From: Gammaproteobacteria bacterium | GTDB taxonomy: Bacteria > Pseudomonadota > Gammaproteobacteria > Eutrophobiales > Eutrophobiaceae | DNA length: 15,723 nucleotides | Reading direction: 5' to 3' | Assembly (NCBI GenBank): GCA_016844485.1 | Contig: JAENIZ010000014.1 | Coordinates: 1 to 15,723 of the forward strand | In this document: positions 1 through 5,813 of the stretch, in pieces | How positions within the stretch are numbered: the stretch's first letter is position 1 | How the letters are laid out: each line of letters starts with the position of its first letter | The notes under the pieces: model-generated | Databases searched by the model: none | What the model saw: the letters and a program-made list of their open reading frames with translations, nothing else | What the model was told of the DNA's origin: nothing | Program-made: the position numbers and the translations under genes

Positions 1-30
1 CCGCAGGGCAGCTGCCATGGACGGTGGCTG

Positions 31-65
31 ACAGCGCTCGACCAACACGTTAAACCAGTTGGTCG
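31..65 (-). other. Degenerate tRNA-Lys-like fragment downstream of the tRNA
   Basis: On the minus strand, about 40 to 80 bases past the tRNA 3' end, a stretch resembles the anticodon loop, 3' anticodon stem, variable loop and start of the T stem of the tRNA-Lys next door. Both share TTTAAC, two differing bases, then GTTGGTCG, one difference, and GCG. About 17 of 21 positions match by eye. The same bases also form a 7-bp hairpin, GACCAAC (40-46) with GTTGGTC (58-64). It could be a decayed tRNA copy, a processing or termination hairpin, or chance. Confidence 0.3.
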
Positions 66-106
66 TGTAGAGAATTTCTGTAACACGCCATTAAAATTTA
101 AATAAG

Positions 107-182
107 TGGTGGGCCGTGGGCGATTCGAACGCCCGACCAACTGGTTAAAAGCCAGCTGCTCTACCGACTGAGCTAACGGCCC
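107..182 (-). tRNA. tRNA-Lys (anticodon TTT), CCA encoded
   Basis: Read on the minus strand, this folds as a complete 76-nt cloverleaf. The acceptor stem is GGGCCGT paired with ACGGCCC, the D stem GCTC/GAGC, the anticodon stem GCTGG/CCAGT (one wobble), and the T stem GGGCG/CGCCC with loop TTCGAAT. The anticodon loop CTTTTAA puts TTT (plus-strand 147-149) at positions 34-36, so it reads lysine codons. The discriminator base is A and the terminal CCA is encoded (107-109). It looks fully functional. Its 5' end abuts an array of repeats that copy its own first 14 to 26 bases, so the leader is very unusual. Confidence 0.97.
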
Positions 183-330
183 ATAATTTGATATCTGTCA
201 TGGCATCCCTGCCGCAAATTTTTACCTTCGACAATCCCCGGTCTCGCCATCCATTGGCTCGCCGCTCGACGGGAAATTGATCCACTGGATCAATTTCTAT
301 CTCCGTCTCGCCCAACTGAGCTAACGGCCC
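183..330 (-). repeat. tRNA-leader repeat unit A (148 bp) starting with a tRNA-Lys 5' fragment
   Basis: Read on the minus strand, the unit begins at 330 with GGGCCGTTAGCTCAGTTGGG, which matches the tRNA-Lys acceptor strand and D-arm start apart from T for C at tRNA position 17 and G for T at position 20. It ends where the real tRNA begins. Inside is a long hairpin: 273-283 pairs perfectly with 287-297 around a 3-base loop, continued by outer stem 268-272/303-307 across a 5-base bulge (298-302). A second small stem-loop is GGCA/TGCC near 203-214. Unit B aligns along its whole length with the same stems, so this is one structured repeat family. No coding function is apparent. Confidence 0.85.
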
Positions 331-476
331 TTCTTGAAAATCTGTCATGGCATCCTTGCCGATAATTAATGGCCTTGATAACCCCCGGCCTCAACATCCC
401 TGTTGAGTCGTTCGCCGGGAATTTTGTTCACTGGACAAAATTCTATTTCCGGCTCACCCAACTGAGCTAACGGCCC
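331..476 (-). repeat. tRNA-leader repeat unit B (146 bp) starting with a tRNA-Lys 5' fragment
   Basis: This tandem partner of unit A starts at 476 (minus strand) with the same tRNA 5' sequence. Here the D-stem pairing GCTC/GAGC is preserved. The long hairpin is at 419-429 paired with 433-443, with outer stem 414-418/449-453 and a 5-base bulge at 444-448. Several stem pairs differ from unit A on both sides at once, so pairing is kept while sequence changes. A second hairpin is CTCAACA/TGTTGAG (390-396/401-407). The segment around 341-361 (TCTGTCATGGCATCC, one difference, then TGCCG) is nearly identical to unit A. Confidence 0.85.
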
Positions 477-588
477 TGCAAGAAAGTTTAAAGTTCAAGG
501 TTCAAGGTTGGCTGTTTCCAAGTCTTTTCTGCCTGCACCTTTTTATGCTTTGAACATTGAACTCTAAACTTTTTTGAGCTAACGGCCC
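477..588 (-). repeat. Outermost leader unit C (112 bp): short tRNA-Lys 5' fragment plus inverted heptamer array
   Basis: The unit starts at 588 on the minus strand with GGGCCGTTAGCTCA, the first 14 bases of the tRNA, then departs at once into a different element. That element is an inverted array of 7-base units. On the plus strand the left arm has AGTTTAA, AGTTCAA and GGTTCAA (485-505). The right arm has TTTGAAC, ATTGAAC and TCTAAAC (549-569). The arms are near-complementary and would fold into a long hairpin with a loop of about 43 bases. It shares only the tRNA fragment with units A and B. The unit length is 16 x 7. Confidence 0.75.
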
Positions 589-597
589 ATAAAAGCA

Positions 598-633
598 AGG
601 CGGCGATAATACCGAAGATTCTAAAGATGGCAA
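598..633 (-). promoter_or_regulatory. Candidate stable-RNA promoter for the tRNA-Lys locus
   Basis: On the minus strand, TTGCCA (628-633), a 16-base spacer and TATTAT (606-611) resemble a sigma-70 promoter. A GC-rich discriminator, CGCCGCC (599-605), follows, as is common in stringently controlled rRNA and tRNA promoters. The -10 lies 17 bases before the tRNA 5' fragment at 588, which is normal tRNA gene geometry. The intact tRNA, however, is about 420 bases farther on, so a transcript from here would carry units C, B and A as a leader. Inferred from sequence only. Confidence 0.5.
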
Positions 634-728
634 ATTAACTTTCTGGGTAACGCCCTGCTATACCTGATAAAGTCATTCTGAAGGTATTGATTTTATCGGT
701 TTTCGCCCCTATTTTCACGAGCATCTAA

Positions 729-876
729 AGAACCTCTGATCAAGTCAGAGGTTCCAGCGATATAGGGATATACCGCCATTTTGCAATTGCGTAAGCAATT
801 GTAAATTGAAGAAAAACAAAAATCGCATTTTTGTTTTTCGCGCTCTGAGCAGTCCTGGATGGACTTATTCAGAGCT
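729..876. repeat. Cluster of four hairpins in a gene-free stretch (589-901), REP/MITE-like
   Basis: The 313 bases between the tRNA promoter side and the FmdB-like gene hold no credible gene. Four strong stem-loops are packed here: 730-739/745-754 (10 bp, loop 5), 784-790/795-801 (7 bp, loop 4), 811-823/827-839 (13 bp, loop 3, A/T only apart from two G-C pairs), and 842-848/869-875 with an inner stem 851-855/861-865. None ends in a clear T-run, so they are poor intrinsic terminators. Serial hairpins like this are typical of REP-like or miniature non-autonomous elements. I see no terminal inverted repeat or target-site duplication. Bases 634-728 show nothing recognisable. Confidence 0.55.
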
Positions 877-901
877 ATCCTAAAATTAGTGAGGACAAAT
901 T

Positions 902-1255
902 GTGCCTATCTACGAGTACGAATGTAATCATTGTGGACACACACTCGAGGCCATGCGAAAAGTCAGTGATCCGCCACTGAAAAAATGTCCCGCATGCGGT
1001 AAAAGAAGCCTGCGCAAGCTGGTCTCTGCCGGCGCTTTTCATCTGAAAGGCACAGGCTGGTATGCCACGGATTTCAAGGAAAAACCAAAGGCCAAAGACG
1101 ATAAAAAGAAAACTGAAGAACCGGCAAAGAGTGACTCCGGCACACCTGACACGAAAAAATCCGAAAAGAGTGATTCCAGCATATCTGGCACTAAAAAAAC
1201 CGGCAATGATGTCAAACCAACCAAGAAAAAATCCGCGTCAACCACAACGGACTGA
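902..1255 (+). CDS. FmdB family zinc-ribbon protein
   Basis: 117 aa. Residues 1-45 form the FmdB-type zinc ribbon, opening with MPIYEYEC; C8-x2-C11 and C29-x2-C32 are the presumed zinc ligands. Residues 56-117 are a low-complexity Lys/Asp/Ser/Thr tail that includes two near-identical 13-residue units (76-88 and 89-101), visible in the DNA as a 39-base tandem repeat. The start is GTG at 902, with GAGGAC about 8 bases upstream as the Shine-Dalgarno. The molecular role of the family is not established; the name comes from a putative regulator in formamide/acetamide operons. It often sits upstream of aspS in gammaproteobacteria, as here, commonly with a DUF502 membrane-protein gene between, which is absent in this window. 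Family assignment is firm, function unknown. Confidence 0.88.
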   Translation: MPIYEYECNHCGHTLEAMRKVSDPPLKKCPACGKRSLRKLVSAGAFHLKGTGWYATDFKEKPKAKDDKKKTEEPAKSDSGTPDTKKSEKSDSSISGTKKTGNDVKPTKKKSASTTTD

Positions 1256-1370
1256 GTCTGTGATATTTTGAAAGGGTGCGCTTGCGCACTATACTGCTGA
1301 TCCGTAAGATTCCGCCCTTCATTTCCGGGTACGGACTTTAAATACACTCCTTTGCCATTCGGGGAACGGC

Positions 1371-3149
1371 ATGCGCAGCCATTATTGCGGACAACTGAAT
1401 ACCTCGTTACTCGATCAGAAGGTTGAACTCTGTGGTTGGGTGCACCGGCGCCGCGATCATGGCGGCGTCATCTTTATCGATCTGCGCGACCGTGCAGGCC
1501 TCGCGCAAATTGTGTTTGACCCGGACCGGCCGGAACCTTTCTCCATTGCCGACACTGTCCGCAATGAATATGTGGTACGCATCACCGGTCAGGTCAGACA
1601 CCGCCCGGAAGGCACAGTAAACAGAGACCTCGCCACCGGTGAGGTTGAAGTTCTGGGACACAGCATTGAAATCCTGAACCGGGCCAAGACCCCGCCGTTC
1701 CAGCTGGATGATGAGAACGTCGCGGATGATACACGCCTGCGCTATCGTTATATCGATCTGCGCCGACCACAGATGCAGGACAATATTCGGTTACGGGCAA
1801 GGGTTGCAAAAATCCTGCGCAATTTCCTTGATGACCACGGTTTTCTCGAAATAGAGACGCCGATGCTGACCAAGGCCACGCCGGAAGGGGCGCGTGATTA
1901 TCTGGTCCCCAGCCGTACCCATCCCGGCGCATTTTTCGCACTTCCACAATCTCCGCAGTTGTTTAAACAGTTACTGATGATGTCCGGTATGGATCGTTAC
2001 TACCAGATCGTCCGCTGTTTCCGCGATGAAGACCTGCGCGCAGACCGGCAACCCGAATTCACCCAGCTTGATATCGAGACCTCGTTTATGGATGAGAAGC
2101 AGATCACTGCCATCATGGAAGAGATGTTTATTAAATTATTCAAAGATGCGATTAACGTTAATTTGCCCTCACCTGTTCCGCGCATGACCTATGCCGATGC
2201 CGTGCATCGGTTTGGCACAGATCACCCGGATCTGTGTAACCCGCTGGAATTGACTGAAGTGTCTGATCTTATGAAACAGGTCGAGTTCAAGGTCTTTTCC
2301 GGCCCGGCCAATATGACCAACGGCCGGGTGGCGGCCATGCGTGTGCCGAAGGGGGGTGAACTGACCCGCAAACAGATCGATGACTATACCGCCTATGTCG
2401 CCAACTTCGGCGCCAAGGGCCTCGCCTATATCAAGGTCAACGACGCGGGCAAAGGACGCGAGGGCCTGCAATCACCGATTCTCAAATTTTTGCCGGATGA
2501 GGTCATCGCTGAATTGCTTAAACGGTCGCGCGCAGAAACGGGTGATTTGATCTTCTTCGGGGCGGACAAGGCAAAGATTGTAAATGATTCCCTGGGGGCC
2601 CTGCGTAACCAGATTGCATCCGATCTCACGCTGCTCACATCCCAATGGCAACCCGTCTGGATCACGGATTTCCCGATGTTTGAATATAACGAAGAGGAAC
2701 GCCGGTGGGATTCCCTGCACCACCCCTTTACCGCACCCCGGGTTACAGATCCGGCAGAAGTCGAGGCCGACCCCGGAAAATGCCTGTCACGGGCCTATGA
2801 TCTGGTGCTGAATGGTACCGAGTTAGGTGGCGGGTCAGTACGTATTCACACTCCTGAAATGCAAAGGACAGTACTGCGTCTTCTGGGTATGGGGGCAGAA
2901 GAGGCGGAAGAGAAATTCGGTTTTCTGATCAATGCATTGGATTATGGCTGCCCGCCCCACGGCGGCATTGCCTTCGGACTGGATCGGATGATTATGCTGA
3001 TGTCCGGCGCCCCCTCCATCCGTGATGTGATTGCCTTTCCCAAGACCCAAACCGCAAACTGCCCGCTGACATCCGCACCTGCGCCCGCGTCCCTGAAACA
3101 ATTACGGGAATTGGGTATCCGCCTCGCCAAACCTGGCAAAACTGAATAA
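1371..3149 (+). CDS. aspS: Aspartyl-tRNA synthetase, bacterial type, probably non-discriminating
   Basis: 592 aa, the normal length for bacterial AspRS, which charges tRNA-Asp with aspartate in the cytoplasm. It has an N-terminal OB-fold anticodon domain (about 1-105), a class II catalytic core with motif 2 (F217-R218-D219-E220) and motif 3 (GLDR, 536-539), and the bacterial GAD insertion in the middle (about 290-420). His30 and Gly81 match the Pseudomonas aeruginosa pair (H31/G82) tied to non-discriminating activity, where E. coli has Leu30. It may therefore also form Asp-tRNA-Asn for later amidation by GatCAB. ATG at 1371 follows GGGGA at good spacing. The 115-base gap before it has a small hairpin (1276-1280/1285-1289) without a T-tract. 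Confidence 0.97.
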   Translation: MRSHYCGQLNTSLLDQKVELCGWVHRRRDHGGVIFIDLRDRAGLAQIVFDPDRPEPFSIADTVRNEYVVRITGQVRHRPEGTVNRDLATGEVEVLGHSIEILNRAKTPPFQLDDENVADDTRLRYRYIDLRRPQMQDNIRLRARVAKILRNFLDDHGFLEIETPMLTKATPEGARDYLVPSRTHPGAFFALPQSPQLFKQLLMMSGMDRYYQIVRCFRDEDLRADRQPEFTQLDIETSFMDEKQITAIMEEMFIKLFKDAINVNLPSPVPRMTYADAVHRFGTDHPDLCNPLELTEVSDLMKQVEFKVFSGPANMTNGRVAAMRVPKGGELTRKQIDDYTAYVANFGAKGLAYIKVNDAGKGREGLQSPILKFLPDEVIAELLKRSRAETGDLIFFGADKAKIVNDSLGALRNQIASDLTLLTSQWQPVWITDFPMFEYNEEERRWDSLHHPFTAPRVTDPAEVEADPGKCLSRAYDLVLNGTELGGGSVRIHTPEMQRTVLRLLGMGAEEAEEKFGFLINALDYGCPPHGGIAFGLDRMIMLMSGAPSIRDVIAFPKTQTANCPLTSAPAPASLKQLRELGIRLAKPGKTE

Positions 3150-3201
3150 GCCGATAGTAAGTATTCCCTTACGGAAAGGGGATGAATATCGTCCTTGAAA
3201 A

Positions 3202-3245
3202 AGTGTAAGACTTACACTAAGCTTATGTGTATATATTACACTAAG
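3202..3245. promoter_or_regulatory. Paired palindromic operator candidate in front of the NrtR-nadA operon
   Basis: A perfect 17-base palindrome, AGTGTAAGACTTACACT (3202-3218), is followed by a second, weaker dyad GTGTA-N5-TACAC (3227-3241). The string TTACACTAAG occurs twice, at 3212-3221 and 3236-3245, a 24-base offset. The pair ends 11 bases before the start codon of the Nudix/winged-helix regulator. NrtR-type regulators are known to bind palindromes upstream of their own NAD-metabolism operons, so autoregulation is the likely reading. The A/T-rich stretch at 3232-3237 could overlap a -10 element. Confidence 0.65.
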
Positions 3246-3256
3246 TATTCAAGACC

Positions 3257-3925
3257 ATGAGTTACAGTTATACCCACCCGCATCCGGCCGTCACTACCGA
3301 TATCGTGCTCTTCACCATCCGCGATCACCGGCTGGAGGTGCTGTTGATACGGCGGGGCAGTGATCCTTTTAAGGATAGCTGGGCCCTGCCGGGCGGCTTT
3401 ATAAATATCGACGAAGACCTTGCGGCCTGTGCTTTGCGTGAACTGGAAGAAGAGACGGGCGTGGCCGGTGTTTATCTTGAGCAACTCTATACCTTTGGCA
3501 CGCCGGGCCGTGACCCGAGGGAACGGGTGATCTCGGTCGCCTATTATGCGCTGGTACCGCCGGATCGCATCAGCATTCGTGCCGCCAGTGATGCCAAAGA
3601 GGTCGCCTGGTTTAAGCTCGATAAGCTGCCGCCGCTCGCTTTTGATCATGAATCTATTGTTGCCATGGCGCATAAACGCCTCTCCGCAAAACTTAATTAT
3701 TCAACGATTGCCCTGCAATTCATGCCGGAAAAATTCACCCTGAGTGAATTACAGCAAGTGTATGAATCCATCCTCGGTGAAAAACTGGACAAGCGGAATT
3801 TCCGCAAACGCGTATTGACCCTGGATTGCATCAGGGACATTGGCGAGAGCCGGCGTAATGGCAATCATCGCCCGGCCCGTCTCTATGCGGTGAAATCTCC
3901 GGGCACAGTGGAGTTTATTCGATGA
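3257..3925 (+). CDS. nrtR: NrtR-type Nudix/winged-helix regulator of NAD metabolism
   Basis: 222 aa. The N-terminal half is a Nudix domain with a complete Nudix box from G47 to V69: GX5E (G47, E53), then R61-E62-L63-x-E65-E66-x-G68-V69. The C-terminal portion (about 155-222) starts with FTLSELQQVYESILG and has the helix-turn-helix plus Arg-rich wing expected of NrtR (Nudix-related transcriptional regulators). In that family the Nudix domain senses ADP-ribose or related NAD metabolites and the winged helix binds operators. Many members have a degraded Nudix box; this one is intact, so it might also hydrolyse its ligand. The stop overlaps the nadA start (ATGA at 3922-3925), implying translational coupling. 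An ADP-ribose hydrolase with a regulatory tail is the alternative. No clear Shine-Dalgarno precedes the ATG. Confidence 0.82.
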   Translation: MSYSYTHPHPAVTTDIVLFTIRDHRLEVLLIRRGSDPFKDSWALPGGFINIDEDLAACALRELEEETGVAGVYLEQLYTFGTPGRDPRERVISVAYYALVPPDRISIRAASDAKEVAWFKLDKLPPLAFDHESIVAMAHKRLSAKLNYSTIALQFMPEKFTLSELQQVYESILGEKLDKRNFRKRVLTLDCIRDIGESRRNGNHRPARLYAVKSPGTVEFIR

Positions 3926-5004
3926 ACCAGAGAATTTTAGATATACGATCTGCGGGCGCATCCTATGCGCTTCGGCCCGAGGAGGTCCCGGAGACCATTA
4001 TTGAGACCCTCGATGCCGGGGAACGCTCCACCCTGATTGCCAGGATCAAGCGGCTGCTGAATCAACAGGACGCCGTGATCGTAGCGCATTATTACACCGA
4101 CCCGGATCTACAGGTTCTCGCCGATGAGACCGGCGGACATGTCTCGGACTCCCTGGATATGGCGCGTTTCGGCCATGAATCCAGGGCAACAACCCTGGTG
4201 GTCTGCGGAGTCAGGTTTATGGGGGAGACCGCCAAGATCCTCAATCCGGAAAAACGCGTGTTAATGCCGGACCTGGAGGCAAACTGTTCGCTGGATATCG
4301 GCTGTCCGGCGGACGCCTTCAATGCATTCTGTGATCAGTACCCGGATCGTGTCGTTGTCGTCTATGCCAATACCAGCGCCGCCGTTAAAGCAAGATCAGA
4401 TTGGGTCGTGACCTCGGGCAGCGCGCTGGACGTTGTGCGACATCTGGACGCGCAGGGTAAAAAGATCATCTGGGCGCCGGACAAATATCTGGGCCAATAT
4501 ATCCAGGAACAGACCGGGGCCGATATGTTGTTATGGCAGGGGGCCTGCATCGTGCATGAGGAATTCAAGGGCAAGGAATTGCAGGAATTACGCAAATTGC
4601 ATCCAGACGCCAAGGTCCTGGTGCATCCCGAATCCCCCGCCTCCGTCGTGGAGCAGGCCGATGTCGTCGGTTCAACCACCGGTATTATCAATGCGGCCAA
4701 GACCCTCAATGCCAGAAAATTCATCGTGGCAACTGACAAAGGGATCTTTCACAAGCTGCAGGAGGCCGCTCCCGATAAGATTTTTATCGAAGCGCCGACC
4801 AGCGGCAAGGGCGCAACCTGCAAGAGCTGCGCGCAATGCCCGTGGATGGCCATGAACAGTCTGCGCAAACTTGCACACGTTCTTGAAACCGGTTGCAATG
4901 AGATTGAGGTCAATCCGGAGATCAGCAGACGGGCGCAGGTTGCCATCCAGCGACTGCTCGACTTTACCAGCAAAGATAAAACTGCACTGGCCAATGATGC
5001 ATGA
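3922..5004 (+). CDS. nadA: Quinolinate synthase A
   Basis: 360 aa. NadA condenses iminoaspartate (from NadB) with dihydroxyacetone phosphate to give quinolinate, the precursor of NAD, using a [4Fe-4S] cluster with one open iron site. The three expected cluster ligands are C122 (in PDLEANCSL), C209 (in WQGACIVHEEF) and C306 (last Cys of CKSCAQCPWM). The substrate-binding AHYYTDP motif lies near residues 55-61, and the length is normal. It overlaps the NrtR-type gene by 4 bases, so the two form one operon and NAD status probably controls nadA. nadB and nadC are not in the window. Confidence 0.97.
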   Translation: MNQRILDIRSAGASYALRPEEVPETIIETLDAGERSTLIARIKRLLNQQDAVIVAHYYTDPDLQVLADETGGHVSDSLDMARFGHESRATTLVVCGVRFMGETAKILNPEKRVLMPDLEANCSLDIGCPADAFNAFCDQYPDRVVVVYANTSAAVKARSDWVVTSGSALDVVRHLDAQGKKIIWAPDKYLGQYIQEQTGADMLLWQGACIVHEEFKGKELQELRKLHPDAKVLVHPESPASVVEQADVVGSTTGIINAAKTLNARKFIVATDKGIFHKLQEAAPDKIFIEAPTSGKGATCKSCAQCPWMAMNSLRKLAHVLETGCNEIEVNPEISRRAQVAIQRLLDFTSKDKTALANDA

Positions 5005-5008
5005 TCTT

Positions 5009-5078
5009 GTTCTATGTTCAAGGTTTATGGTTCAACGTTAAACCTTGAACCCTGAACATTGAAGTTCGAAACGAAATC
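5009..5078. repeat. Heptamer-periodic inverted repeat between nadA and the hydrolase gene
   Basis: From 5016 the spacer reads as consecutive 7-base units. The first ones are of the GTTCAAG/GTTCAAC type and the later ones are their complements, such as CTTGAAC (5044-5050) and CCTGAAC (5051-5057). A perfect 12-bp stem (5016-5027 with 5039-5050) has an 11-base loop. There is no T-tract after the stem, so it is not a standard terminator. The array at 485-569 uses the same heptamer motif, so the two are related. It covers the place where the hydrolase Shine-Dalgarno should be. Confidence 0.75.
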
Positions 5079-5080
5079 TA

Positions 5081-5707
5081 ATGACGCAGGAGACAATCAT
5101 TCTTGTCCACGGCATCTGGATGAATGGTCTGGTCATGGCTCTTTTGCGCAAGCGCCTGGGTAATGCCGACTTCACTACCCGGCAATTTTCCTATCGCAGT
5201 GTGCGCTCCACCCCCATCGAAAATGCAATGGATCTGCAGACATTCAGAGAGAAGATCAAAAACCCGGTCATACACTACGTCTGCCACAGTCTGGGCGGAC
5301 TTATCGTCCGGCATTTGTTCAATGAATATCCTGATCAACCGCCGGGCCGGATAGTTACACTGGCTACACCGCATACACCGAGCAGCGCGGCCAGGCAACT
5401 TGCCAGATTTTCGCCGGGGCGCATGTTATTGGGGCGCAGTACCCTGCAGGGACTTCTGGGGAACGTGCCGCCGTGGCATAGCTCGCATGAGCTTGGGGTC
5501 ATTGCGGGCAGGTTGCGATTAGGGATGGGCATGTTTATCCCCGGTATCCCAAAACCAAACGATGGTGCGGTTGCGGTCGAGGAAACAAGACTTGAAGGAA
5601 TGACCGATCACATCACCCTGCCGGTATCACACTTCGGGATGTTAATGTCTGCACGGGTGGCGCAACAGACGATACATTTTCTAAACCATGGCAGCTTCAA
5701 ACACTGA
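5081..5707 (+). CDS. Small alpha/beta hydrolase (lipase/esterase-like)
   Basis: 208 aa. The chain starts with a strand and oxyanion-hole signature (IILVHGIW, 6-13) and has a nucleophile elbow CHSLGG with Ser70 as presumed nucleophile. Asp161 (PNDGAV) and His184 (VSHFGM) fit the rest of the catalytic triad. The short lid and the SLGGLIVR motif resemble the permease/lipase-like (EstA/PGAP1-type) hydrolases. There is no signal peptide, so it is probably cytoplasmic. The substrate cannot be told from sequence. It lies downstream of nadA, after a 76-base repeat-filled gap, and is not a usual nad-operon member. ATG at 5081 lacks a clear Shine-Dalgarno. Confidence 0.8.
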   Translation: MTQETIILVHGIWMNGLVMALLRKRLGNADFTTRQFSYRSVRSTPIENAMDLQTFREKIKNPVIHYVCHSLGGLIVRHLFNEYPDQPPGRIVTLATPHTPSSAARQLARFSPGRMLLGRSTLQGLLGNVPPWHSSHELGVIAGRLRLGMGMFIPGIPKPNDGAVAVEETRLEGMTDHITLPVSHFGMLMSARVAQQTIHFLNHGSFKH

Positions 5708-5753
5708 GCAGCAATCACCCGCCGCAAACCTATGTACGGATACCGCACTTGTC

Positions 5754-5782
5754 TTGGGTGGTATGTTTACCGGTGTTAGAAT
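5754..5782 (+). promoter_or_regulatory. Possible sigma-70 promoter for yebC-ruvCA
   Basis: TTGGGT (5754-5759), a 17-base spacer and TAGAAT (5777-5782) lie 31 bases before the yebC start, in the 106-base gap after the hydrolase. The match is moderate, and nothing else in the gap looks better. Confidence 0.3.
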
Positions 5783-5813
5783 TCGCGCCTGTTCAGATAA
5801 CCGGGTTATAACC

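Noticed and set aside
145..348. Open frame of 67 codons on the minus strand across the tRNA and repeat unit A
   Set aside because: It reads through the tRNA and the structured repeat. The unit lengths (146 and 148) are not multiples of three, so the frame is not kept from unit to unit, and there is no Shine-Dalgarno or protein family resemblance.
107..588. Integration site (att) of a prophage or island at tRNA-Lys
   Set aside because: Integrase sites normally duplicate the tRNA 3' part or anticodon loop. Here the 5' part is repeated, spacing is short, and no integrase is present.
1274..1291. Intrinsic terminator between the FmdB-like gene and aspS
   Set aside because: The 5-bp hairpin GTGCG/CGCAC has no following T-run.
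5688..5813. 42-residue N-terminal extension of YebC
   Set aside because: It overlaps the hydrolase end, and YebC proteins start at the MAGHSKW motif (5814).
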